Below are positions 15,422 through 23,201 of a stretch of 39,933 nt of DNA, one piece after another. The stretch is from Bacteroidales bacterium (GTDB lineage: Bacteria; Bacteroidota; Bacteroidia; Bacteroidales; M50B96). A model generated the notes under the pieces. The model saw only the letters and a list, made by a program, of their open reading frames with translations, searched no databases and had not been told where the DNA came from. Position 1 is the stretch's first letter, and each line of letters opens with the position of its first letter. The stretch spans positions 1 to 39,933 of the forward strand of contig JAGYLP010000017.1 in the NCBI GenBank assembly GCA_018401015.1, written 5' to 3'. The translations under genes were made by a program, and so were the position numbers.

Positions 15422-17407
15422 TTAAGCTAATTGATTGACAATGGTTTTTATTTCGTTTCGAAGGTCCGATAAATTATAGTTCCCCAGTGCTTGTCGGTGA
15501 ATTTGTCCCATTAGCCAATTGATTGCATTTTCATGGCTTGGGTTATGGCTGATTTCTTTGAATTTTTCGTATAGGAACTCGATGGGTGCCAGTAATTCGT
15601 CTTTGCTTCTCTTCTTGTATTTTAGGGTAATCAGGACTGATTCAAAATCCATATTAGGATATTGATAGAGAATGGGCAGCATCCATTTAACGATTTCGGG
15701 CTCAATTTCTTTTGCATGCAGGAAGAGCAAGAGTTTTTCGACGAGTTCGTAATCGAAATCAGGGTGGCGTTTCGATTTTCCTTCGATGTTTTTCAGGTCG
15801 TGAGCAAATAGGGTGGCGAGCCACTTTGGTTCGAGTGGCATGTTTTGGGCTATTCTTTCGATGAGAGGAACCAGGTTGTTTCGGAGGATGTAATCCATTG
15901 CATCTTCGGGTACTTCCCAATTTCTCATTTGTTGATAGCGTTCCCAAATATCTTTAGGAAGGTTTTGTGCGAGTTGTTGAATGTATTCCTCTTCAACAGG
16001 GATAGGAGCTGAGTCGGTGTCGGGGTACATCCGGTCGGCCCCCGGTAAAACCCGCTCGAACATGGTGGTTCCGTTTTCAAACGATTTTCGGGTTTCGTTG
16101 GGTACGCCTTCAAGGGCCATTTTACATCGTTCTTCGATGGTCTCGATGGCTGTTTGAACATCGTCGGCAGGAGCCCAGAAAATGATTTGAGCATCGTTTT
16201 CGCCGGCACCAATCAGGTTGCTGAATAAGTCGAAATCGGGAACCGGTAATTCATATTCGAACTGTTCGGTATGGATCATAAACGGAGCAATCAGGCAAGC
16301 GATAACTTGCAGCCGGTCGGATAGTTCGTGAGCGAAGGTTTTCTCCGGTTGGGTGAAATGCGATAGAATCCCTTTAAATTCGGGAAGGTTTACCAGCATG
16401 AGTTTATGATGCGTGTCGCGCGCTGCTTTGAGCGAGAAGCTTAATTGCTCGAATGCATCGTAATCGAGTTCCATGGCTTGCAGGTTCCATTCCGTTGGGT
16501 TTGGAATCCGACTTTGTAAAATATCCCGGATATGCAGGAGAGCCCATTGCCGAAAAGCTTCGTTATGCGATAATTCTGGTATCCATTTATTGTGGGCTAC
16601 CCCTTTAATCTCGACTCGTGTTCCTCCTTTGCAGCTAACATTTACATCCTCTCGACCTGCTCCGATACCGATGCGTACTTTGCCGGTAGAGCGATTTAGA
16701 AAGCGGATGTATTGCGCTGCTTCCATCAATTCGTCGGGAGTGAATAATTCCGGATAAGTAACCGTTTCGATGAGCGGCATGCCCAGTCGGTCGGTTTTGT
16801 AAAGTCTTTTATGTCCTATGTCGCTTATTTCGCGGCAACTATCCTCTTCGATGCTGAGCTGAATGAGTTTTACTTTTTTGTTTTTTAGTTGAATTTCACC
16901 TTCAACTCCAATGATTGCGGTTCGCTGGAAACCGGTTGGAATGGAGCCGTCGAGGTATTGTTTTCGGGTAATGTGCACTTCGCCAACGATGTTCAATTTG
17001 GAAAGCAAGGAGATTTCGATAGCTATTTCCAGTGCTTGGCGGTTAATCGGGAAAGGAGGGGTATCATCCACTTCATAGGTACAAGCTGTTTCGTTATTGA
17101 TTCGGTAGGTGATCTCTTTTCGGGTTTTGAACTCCATGAGGGCTGTTCCATCGTATTCTCCCAATTCGGAGAGTGTCGGGCGCATGTGTCGGATAATTTC
17201 CGCATCGTAATCGTTATGGTCGTGATAGATTCCGGCCGGGCAGTTGCAAAAAAGTTTTTTCTGGGTAAGGAGTTGCTGATGGACTTCGAGCCCCGACATG
17301 AAGCCGATTCGTTGATAATCGTCGGGAGTGGCTTCTTTTCGGCTTACATATCCAATTGCTTTTTTGGACTGTTCGTAATTGGCTTTCGAATCAAAACTAG
17401 CTTTCAT
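15422..17407 (-). CDS. gatE: Glu-tRNA(Gln) amidotransferase subunit E (archaeal-type GatE)
   Basis: GatE activates Glu-tRNA(Gln) with ATP and amidates it to Gln-tRNA(Gln). The 661-residue product is slightly longer than typical archaeal GatE (about 620-635). The GatB-like kinase core includes GFMSGLEVHQQL (35-46), a cysteine pair in LFCNCP (54, 56), MRPTLSELGEYDGTALMEF (75-93) and GAGREDVNVSCKGGTRVEIKG (249-269). An AspRS-like GAD insertion spans about 330-450, with GAGENDAQIIFWAP (400-413), and is followed by the segment LPGADRMYPDTD (454-465) seen in GatE. The GAD insertion distinguishes GatE from bacterial GatB, which lacks it. The C-terminal part has the helical and YqeY-like tail domains that bind tRNA. 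The gene is first in a gatE-gatD pair, with a possible -7 box 141 bases upstream. Confidence 0.93.
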   Translation of the reverse strand: MKASFDSKANYEQSKKAIGYVSRKEATPDDYQRIGFMSGLEVHQQLLTQKKLFCNCPAGIYHDHNDYDAEIIRHMRPTLSELGEYDGTALMEFKTRKEITYRINNETACTYEVDDTPPFPINRQALEIAIEISLLSKLNIVGEVHITRKQYLDGSIPTGFQRTAIIGVEGEIQLKNKKVKLIQLSIEEDSCREISDIGHKRLYKTDRLGMPLIETVTYPELFTPDELMEAAQYIRFLNRSTGKVRIGIGAGREDVNVSCKGGTRVEIKGVAHNKWIPELSHNEAFRQWALLHIRDILQSRIPNPTEWNLQAMELDYDAFEQLSFSLKAARDTHHKLMLVNLPEFKGILSHFTQPEKTFAHELSDRLQVIACLIAPFMIHTEQFEYELPVPDFDLFSNLIGAGENDAQIIFWAPADDVQTAIETIEERCKMALEGVPNETRKSFENGTTMFERVLPGADRMYPDTDSAPIPVEEEYIQQLAQNLPKDIWERYQQMRNWEVPEDAMDYILRNNLVPLIERIAQNMPLEPKWLATLFAHDLKNIEGKSKRHPDFDYELVEKLLLFLHAKEIEPEIVKWMLPILYQYPNMDFESVLITLKYKKRSKDELLAPIEFLYEKFKEISHNPSHENAINWLMGQIHRQALGNYNLSDLRNEIKTIVNQLA

Positions 17408-17420
17408 TTGGATGTTTTTA

Positions 17421-17510
17421 TCAAGTTAAAGAGACTAAAATGGTGCGCCCGAGGGCTGGTTTATACGGCTGAGGAATCTTCAAAAAATCGAAACAATGCG
17501 TCTTTTTCAT
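17421..17510 (-). CDS. possible 29-residue upstream ORF in the gatE leader
   Basis: An ATG at 17510 opens a 29-codon frame that ends in TGA at 17423-17421, 13 bases before the gatE ATG. The peptide begins MKKTHCFDFLKIP and ends in LGRTILVSLT. It lies inside the leader if the -7 box at 17555-17548 is used. There is no independent evidence that it is translated. It has a single Cys and no run of Gln codons, so it does not look like a classical attenuator peptide. Confidence 0.2.
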   Translation of the reverse strand: MKKTHCFDFLKIPQPYKPALGRTILVSLT

Positions 17511-17547
17511 TGCGGTGTACCTCAAGCCTAAGCCCCTAAGTTGCAAG

Positions 17548-17555
17548 CAAAGATA
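17548..17555 (-). promoter_or_regulatory. possible -7 box of gatE-gatD
   Basis: TATCTTTG on the minus strand matches TAnnTTTG and has the same sequence as the boxes before comEC and lepA. It lies 141 bases before the gatE start, so the leader would be long. No TTG stands 19 bases upstream. Confidence 0.45.
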
Positions 17556-17606
17556 AAAAAACTGTGCCCCTTGTTCAGCTGTTGTAGAGCAGCGTGAAAT
17601 GTGCGA

Positions 17607-18845
17607 TTAGGAAAAGCGGATGGCTCGGGAGGGGCTAATGCGCGCAACCAATAAGCCCGGGAGCCAGAGTGAGGCAAGGATAACGAGTGCAGCTCCCAGA
17701 TTCAGCACAATTATCTGCACCGGGTCGAGCAAAATGGGAACAGCGTCAACGTAGTAGCTTTCCGGATTCAGCTTAAGCCATTTTCCATAGTATTGCGTGA
17801 ATGCCAGCGATAATCCTATCAGATTCCCAATGAGTAAACCTTTCAATGTAAGGTGAACTCCCTGGTAGAAGAAAATTTTTCGGATGCTTCGATTTTCCGC
17901 TCCCATGCTTTTCAAAATTCCGATCAGTTGGGTCCGTTCCAGAATCATGATAAGCAGACCGGAAATGATGTTGATGATGGCCACCAGGAGCATCAGGCTG
18001 ATAATTATGCTTGTGTTCAAATCGAAGAGTGAAATCCAGTTGAAGAAAAGCGGGAATTGCTCCTCGACGGTCTCAATTTGCAGCATGTTTTGATTTTCGA
18101 GGAAGAAGGTTCCCAATTTTTGATCGATCTGATAAGCTACCCGATCCATCTGATCCTTTTGTGACAGGATGATTTCCAGGCTACCAGCTTCGTTTTCTTT
18201 CCAGCCTTTTAGTTTCTGAATGTGCTTGAGATCGCAATAAACCAACTGGTCGAAATCTTCGAGATTATTGTTGAAAATGCCGCTCACTGAAAATTTACGC
18301 GCTCTCACCTGATCGAGAATAAAATAGACACTGAATCGGTCGCCTACTGATAAGTCGAGTTTTTGGGCTAGAGCCGAAGATAACAGCACCTCGTTGGACG
18401 TTGTTGAATCGTTGAAGACAGGCAGTTGACCCTGGGTTAGTTCTTTCTCAAGAAAATGGGGGTAGTAGTTTGGAGCTACTCCTTTAAAGAGTGCTCCCTG
18501 CACGTAGTCGGTAGTTTTTATAATGCCACCCATACGGCCTGTAAGTGTTGCCGCCTCTACCGCTTGCATGGATCGAATCTCTTCAATAATAGGCAGTTGA
18601 GAGTCGAATGCTTGTTCGTCGTAAACCGATGATCCGGCATAGACATTTAGGTTTAAATGCCCGCTGATGCCGGCAATCTTGCCGACAATTTCTTGCTTGA
18701 ATCCATTCACGATACTCAAGGTGAGTAGCATGACAGCCAGTCCGAGAGCAATTGCTCCTATGCTGATACGGAAGATGGGAGCCGAAAAGTTCTTTTTCCC
18801 CCCTTCTGCTCGAATTTTTTTTGCCAGATAATACTCCAGATTCAT
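17607..18845 (-). CDS. FtsX-like ABC transporter permease, LolC/LolE family
   Basis: This is an inner-membrane permease of 412 residues with the MacB/FtsX layout: one membrane helix near 25-47 (ISIGAIALGLAVMLLTLSIVNGF), a large periplasmic domain to about 270, then three helices at the C-terminal end. The N-terminus MNLEYYLAKKI and the segment GFKQEIVGKIAGISGHL are typical of the lipoprotein-releasing LolC/LolE branch in Bacteroidota. In that system lipoproteins are handed from the inner membrane to a periplasmic chaperone with energy from the LolD ATPase. No ATPase gene is adjacent. I chose the start at 18845; the longer frame to 18995 would run over the comEC promoter and start and adds no family sequence. 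Confidence 0.88.
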   Translation of the reverse strand: MNLEYYLAKKIRAEGGKKNFSAPIFRISIGAIALGLAVMLLTLSIVNGFKQEIVGKIAGISGHLNLNVYAGSSVYDEQAFDSQLPIIEEIRSMQAVEAATLTGRMGGIIKTTDYVQGALFKGVAPNYYPHFLEKELTQGQLPVFNDSTTSNEVLLSSALAQKLDLSVGDRFSVYFILDQVRARKFSVSGIFNNNLEDFDQLVYCDLKHIQKLKGWKENEAGSLEIILSQKDQMDRVAYQIDQKLGTFFLENQNMLQIETVEEQFPLFFNWISLFDLNTSIIISLMLLVAIINIISGLLIMILERTQLIGILKSMGAENRSIRKIFFYQGVHLTLKGLLIGNLIGLSLAFTQYYGKWLKLNPESYYVDAVPILLDPVQIIVLNLGAALVILASLWLPGLLVARISPSRAIRFS

Positions 18846-18938
18846 TGCAATAATAAAGTCGTAAAAGTATAAAATGAAGCGAGAGAATACAGTGGTAAAC
18901 TCAAGAATACCAACAAAACTTCGGGGCGACTGCTTCTT

Positions 18939-18946
18939 TATCTTTG
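18939..18946 (+). promoter_or_regulatory. -7 box of comEC
   Basis: TATCTTTG matches TAnnTTTG and lies 19 bases before the comEC ATG. No -33 TTG is found at the normal distance. Confidence 0.55.
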
Positions 18947-18965
18947 AAGGACCAGCACGGGCACT

Positions 18966-21008
18966 ATGGAACTTCGGGAACAAATTACCAAACATCCTTT
19001 TCTGCGAATCCTGTTTTTTATGATTTTGGGATTAGTAGGGTTTCGGCATTTACACGAATCCGTGTGGTTCGTTTATTTGCCCTTGCTTGTGTTTAGCATG
19101 ATGCTTCTGATTCTTTTTCGAAGGAAGAGGGTATGGCTTCGGGTGGTGCAGGGAGTGCAAGTAATGGTTGTCTTACTTGCTTTTGGTTCAGGTTTGCAGT
19201 TCTTGCACGAAGAGTTGTTGCATCGTAAGACTTTTGTGCCGCAACAGGGGTATTATTTGGCTCGGGTAGAAGAGATTGCCCGGAGCCGGGGAGCAGGGTT
19301 TGTTTCGGTGGTTGCTCTTTTCCCTCCCGATTCGCTGGTCGCTGTTGAACCTGTTAACATTCAGTTGGTTTGGCCCTCCGATTCGGCTTTCGTTCCACCC
19401 CGGTTGCATGCTTTGTTCTCGCTGTATTGTACTCCCGATTCGATACGCAACGACCCGAATCCCTTTGCCTTTGATTATCGAAGTTTCATGGGACGAAAAG
19501 GAATTTGGTACACGGCCAGGGTCGATTCCGGCGATTTTAAAATCCTTAACGGTGGATTACCTGATTCAACCGGTTCGTGGCAAAATCGAATTGACCGCGT
19601 CCGGGGACATTTGCTTCATCGGCTTCGCAATAGCCAATTATCGGACGATGCCGCAGCTCTAACAGCAGCGCTGGTTTTAGGGTACAAGTACGACCTGGAC
19701 CAGGAGGTGAAGCAAACCTTTAGCGAAGCCGGGGTGGTTCATGTACTGGCCGTATCCGGCTTGCACGTTGGAATCATCTACTTGATTCTGGATAAACTCT
19801 TCCACTTTTTATCCCGACGTAAAAAAGGAATTTGGATTCGTTACGCCCTGATATTGACTTTCTTGTGGTTCTATGTGTTTCTAGCCGGTTTTTCAGCTTC
19901 TGTTTTTAGGGCTGCATTAATGTTCTCACTCTTTCAAACTGCTAAAGTCTTGCGTCGTGATGCAAGTATTTATAATGTGATGGCAGCTTCAGCTTTCATC
20001 ATTTTAGTGTATAACCCTCATACCTTATATGAATTGGGCTTCCTTTTCAGCTACCTGGCTGTGGCAGGGATTGTTTTACTGCACTCTTTTCTGTATCGAA
20101 AAATTTATATTCGATGGAAAGTGCTCGATTATGCTTATTCAGCCATGTTGGTTTCATTCAGTGCACAATTGCTCGTTACACCGATTAGTTTGTATTATTT
20201 TCAGCAGTTTCCCAGCTATTTTTTATTAGCCAATTTACTAATCCTGCCTTTGGTTGTTGCCTTCATCTATCCGGCTATTTTGTTTGTTATGGCCTCCGAT
20301 ATCAGTCTTTTAGCTCGTTTGCTGAGCCTCTTGTTAAATGGATTGTTCGAAGTGCTCGCTTTTCTCTCCGAATGGATCGTTCAGTTTCCTGGAGCTCTTG
20401 TTCAGGGAATTTACCTCGACCAAGTAGAAGTGTGGTTGGCTTATGCTTTGATTATAAGTCTTCTGCATTATGTTTTGCGAAAATTTAAACCATCCTTGAT
20501 TGTGCTTTTAGCACTACTGTTTATATTCTCGGGCTATCGAACAGCTATGCAATACCAGGCGGCAAAAGGGGAGGAGTTGATGGTTTTTTCATCTCCCGGA
20601 TCCTGGTTGCTCGGTGTAAAGGAGCAGCGAACCTGTTACCTGCTATACCGAGATGGGCATCCTGAAAACTTACGCCGAAAAGTAAGTGGTTATCTGAAAC
20701 ATCATCGAATCAAGGATGAGATTTGGGTTCCCCTCGATTCCCTTATTCATCAGGCTGATTTTCCGTTCTTGTATCAGGATAATTACCTGTTTTGGCAGGA
20801 CAAGGTGTATTTCTTTCAAGACAATTCATGGTGGAGCGAAGCTGTTTGGCACAAAGCAGAATATGTGTTGAGTCCCTTCCCCTTACAAGGCGATACGAGC
20901 GGAATTCGGGAGAATATTTATCAGCGTTCGTATTCATTTTCCAGCCAAAATATGTTATACAAAAGGAGTCATGAATTGGCCGTTTTGGGCGCCCGTAAAT
21001 TCGATTAA
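18966..21008 (+). CDS. comEC: ComEC/Rec2-family competence protein
   Basis: ComEC forms the inner-membrane channel for single-stranded DNA uptake during natural transformation. The 680-residue product starts with two or three membrane helices, then a DUF4131-type outer domain (about 80-220), then the competence domain. The signature VLAVSGLHVGIIY lies near 257-270 and is followed by many hydrophobic helices to about 520. The last ~150 residues are soluble but show none of the HxHxDH-type motifs of the metallo-beta-lactamase domain found at the C-terminus of Bacillus ComEC. Such shortened ComEC proteins are common in Bacteroidota. The gene is divergent from the Lol permease and stops 37 bases before pepD. 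Confidence 0.9.
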   Translation: MELREQITKHPFLRILFFMILGLVGFRHLHESVWFVYLPLLVFSMMLLILFRRKRVWLRVVQGVQVMVVLLAFGSGLQFLHEELLHRKTFVPQQGYYLARVEEIARSRGAGFVSVVALFPPDSLVAVEPVNIQLVWPSDSAFVPPRLHALFSLYCTPDSIRNDPNPFAFDYRSFMGRKGIWYTARVDSGDFKILNGGLPDSTGSWQNRIDRVRGHLLHRLRNSQLSDDAAALTAALVLGYKYDLDQEVKQTFSEAGVVHVLAVSGLHVGIIYLILDKLFHFLSRRKKGIWIRYALILTFLWFYVFLAGFSASVFRAALMFSLFQTAKVLRRDASIYNVMAASAFIILVYNPHTLYELGFLFSYLAVAGIVLLHSFLYRKIYIRWKVLDYAYSAMLVSFSAQLLVTPISLYYFQQFPSYFLLANLLILPLVVAFIYPAILFVMASDISLLARLLSLLLNGLFEVLAFLSEWIVQFPGALVQGIYLDQVEVWLAYALIISLLHYVLRKFKPSLIVLLALLFIFSGYRTAMQYQAAKGEELMVFSSPGSWLLGVKEQRTCYLLYRDGHPENLRRKVSGYLKHHRIKDEIWVPLDSLIHQADFPFLYQDNYLFWQDKVYFFQDNSWWSEAVWHKAEYVLSPFPLQGDTSGIRENIYQRSYSFSSQNMLYKRSHELAVLGARKFD

Positions 21009-21013
21009 ATCGA

Positions 21014-21021
21014 TAACTTTG
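21014..21021 (+). promoter_or_regulatory. -7 box of the pepD operon
   Basis: TAACTTTG matches TAnnTTTG and lies 24 bases before the pepD start at 21046, just past the comEC stop. It supports the ATG at 21046 over the longer frame that begins inside comEC. Confidence 0.6.
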
Positions 21022-21045
21022 TGTGATTCATTTAAATTTAACGAT

Positions 21046-22500
21046 ATGAGCGACTTAAAGAAATTAGAGCCAGCCCTTGTGTGGCAATACTTTTCAGAAA
21101 TTCTGGAAATTCCCCGGCCATCGAAAAAGGAGGAAAAAATTATCCAATATTTAATGGATTTTGGAGCAGCGCACGGTCTTCCGACGAAGAAGGACAAAGC
21201 GGGAAATGTGCTGATTTCCAAACCGGCTACTCCCGGTAAGGAGCATGTGCCACCAGTGGTGTTACAAAGTCATGTGGACATGGTTTGTGAAAAGAACAGC
21301 GATGTGGAGCATGATTTTGAGAAGGATCCTATTAAAGCAATCGTCGATGGCGAATGGGTTACAGCCGACGGGACAACCCTGGGCGCCGACGATGGAATAG
21401 GGGTCGCCGCTCAATTAGCAATTTTAGCTTCGAAAGATTTGGAGCATGGCCCGATTGAGTGTTTGTTTACCACCGACGAAGAAACCGGGCTTACCGGTGC
21501 ATTTGCTCTGGAGTCGGGCTTTTTTACCGGCAAAACTTTGCTGAATCTCGACTCGGAAGATGAAGGAGAATTGTTTATTGGATGTGCTGGTGGAATCGAT
21601 ACCGTGGCGCGTTTTAAGTACAAAAAACAACGATTACCCAAGAATTATGTGTCGGTTCGCGTAATGGTCTCCGGTCTCAAAGGGGGGCACTCCGGCGACG
21701 AAATCCACAAAGGTCTGGGTAATTCGAATAAGATTTTAGCTCGTTTCCTTTGGGAAGCAACGGAAAAATATAAAATGCGTTTGGTTCATTTCGACGGAGG
21801 TAATTTGCGTAACGCTATTCCCCGCGAAGCCTCGGCCATTGTTGCGGTTGCTCCCAAACGATTTAAGGAATTACGCGAAGCCATGATGGAATTCAAACCA
21901 CAGGTTGAGTTTGAATATGCCCTTACCGAACCTCAGTTAAAAATAGAATGCGAAGACATTGCTCTGCCTCGATATGCCATCGATAAGCGCACGCAACTTA
22001 ACCTGTTACGCTCCTTACTGGCTTGCCCTCACGGTGTGATCCAAATGAGTAGTCGTATGCCCGGATTAGTCGAAACCAGTACCAACCTGGCTTCGGTTAA
22101 ATTCAAAGACAAGAAAATTATCGAAATAACCACTAGCCAACGAAGCGATATCGATAGTGCAAAACACATGATCGCTACACAGGTGAGTGCCGTGTTTGAA
22201 TTAGCCGGAGCTAAGGTGCGCCATACGGATGGTTACCCGGGATGGTCGCCCAATCCGGAATCGCATATCAAAACTATTACGGTTGCTGCCTACAAAGATT
22301 TATTCAAAGTTGAGCCGGTCGTTCGTAGCATCCATGCCGGTCTCGAATGCGGCTTGTTTAAGGAAAAATATCCGGACCTCGATATGATTAGTTTTGGTCC
22401 TACCCTGAGGAATGTTCACTCACCCGATGAACGAATTCACATCGGAACTGTTCAGAAGTTTTGGGATTTATTATTAGAAGTTCTCAAACGATTTGAATAA
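21046..22500 (+). CDS. pepD: aminoacyl-histidine dipeptidase (peptidase M20 family)
   Basis: This cytosolic di-zinc peptidase of 484 residues cleaves Xaa-His and other dipeptides. The metal site is visible: His76 and Asp78 in SHVDMV, the bridging Asp115 in GADDG, and the catalytic/ligand pair Glu145-Glu146 in DEETG. Further conserved segments are SGLKGGHSGDEI, which belongs to the lid domain, and SIHAGLECG, which carries a late metal-ligand His. The start at 21046 fits the family N-terminus (LEPALVWQYFSEI) and the -7 box. It begins a tight three-gene cluster with the DUF4159 gene and the response regulator. Confidence 0.94.
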   Translation: MSDLKKLEPALVWQYFSEILEIPRPSKKEEKIIQYLMDFGAAHGLPTKKDKAGNVLISKPATPGKEHVPPVVLQSHVDMVCEKNSDVEHDFEKDPIKAIVDGEWVTADGTTLGADDGIGVAAQLAILASKDLEHGPIECLFTTDEETGLTGAFALESGFFTGKTLLNLDSEDEGELFIGCAGGIDTVARFKYKKQRLPKNYVSVRVMVSGLKGGHSGDEIHKGLGNSNKILARFLWEATEKYKMRLVHFDGGNLRNAIPREASAIVAVAPKRFKELREAMMEFKPQVEFEYALTEPQLKIECEDIALPRYAIDKRTQLNLLRSLLACPHGVIQMSSRMPGLVETSTNLASVKFKDKKIIEITTSQRSDIDSAKHMIATQVSAVFELAGAKVRHTDGYPGWSPNPESHIKTITVAAYKDLFKVEPVVRSIHAGLECGLFKEKYPDLDMISFGPTLRNVHSPDERIHIGTVQKFWDLLLEVLKRFE

Positions 22501-22513
22501 GTAAATCAAGGTT

Positions 22514-23197
22514 ATGACGAAACTGAGTTTAAAAAATGCCGGAATAGTTTGTTCCGGCATCTTTTTAATGGCCATGCTTATAGCAGGGTCGCCGCCACCA
22601 TCGGTAAAGATTGCATTGCTCAAATATTCCGGAGGTGGCGATTGGTATGCAAACCCAACCTCCCTACCCAATCTTATTCGTTATTGCAACGATGAGTTAA
22701 ACATGAATATTCATCCGGATTACGCTATGATTGATCCGGCTAGTAGCGAACTATTCAATTATCCTTTCGTCCACATGACGGGTCATGGCAACGTAGTGTT
22801 CTCGCCGGCGGAAGTGAATAACCTGCGTAAGTACCTCATGGCAGGCGGTTTTTTGCATATCGACGACAATTATGGACTCGATACATACATCCGAAGGGAA
22901 ATGAAAAAAGTATTTCCCGATAAGGATTTTGTCGAGTTGGGTTTCGATCATCCTATTTACCATCAGGTATATGAATTTCGGAAAGGGCTCCCGAAAATTC
23001 ACGAACACGACAATAAACCTCCGCAAGGTTTTGGAATTATCCACGAAGGGCGACTGCTATGTTTTTACACCTACGAAACCGATTTAGGCGATGGTTGGGA
23101 AGATGCTGCCGTTCATCATAATTCGCCCGAAACCCGCCTGAAAGCCTTGAAGATGGGAGCCAATATTGTTTCATACGCATTTAACCGAGGAATTTAA
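22514..23197 (+). CDS. DUF4159 domain-containing exported protein
   Basis: The 227-residue protein begins with a hydrophobic signal segment (about 8-26) and continues with a DUF4159 domain. Conserved-looking stretches include KYSGGGDWYANPTSLPNLI (37-55), the HMTGHGNVVFS segment and GGFLHIDDNYGLD, which suggest a Rossmann-like or glutamine-amidotransferase-like fold with no proven activity. The molecular function is unknown. Homologues are widespread in Bacteroidota, often beside MoxR/DUF58 genes, but those are not present here. The gene follows pepD by 13 bases and precedes the response regulator by 4 bases, so it is probably co-transcribed with both. Confidence 0.85.
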   Translation: MTKLSLKNAGIVCSGIFLMAMLIAGSPPPSVKIALLKYSGGGDWYANPTSLPNLIRYCNDELNMNIHPDYAMIDPASSELFNYPFVHMTGHGNVVFSPAEVNNLRKYLMAGGFLHIDDNYGLDTYIRREMKKVFPDKDFVELGFDHPIYHQVYEFRKGLPKIHEHDNKPPQGFGIIHEGRLLCFYTYETDLGDGWEDAAVHHNSPETRLKALKMGANIVSYAFNRGI

Positions 23198-23201
23198 TAT
23201 C

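Noticed and set aside
17421-17510. The end of the leader peptide (GRTILVSLT) looks a little like the last strand of a TonB-dependent receptor, suggesting a gene remnant.
   Set aside because: Only about ten residues are involved and there is no receptor-like sequence further upstream.
18846-18995. A 50-residue N-terminal extension of the Lol-type permease.
   Set aside because: It would cross the comEC promoter and start, and has no similarity to the permease family; the ATG at 18845 fits the family.
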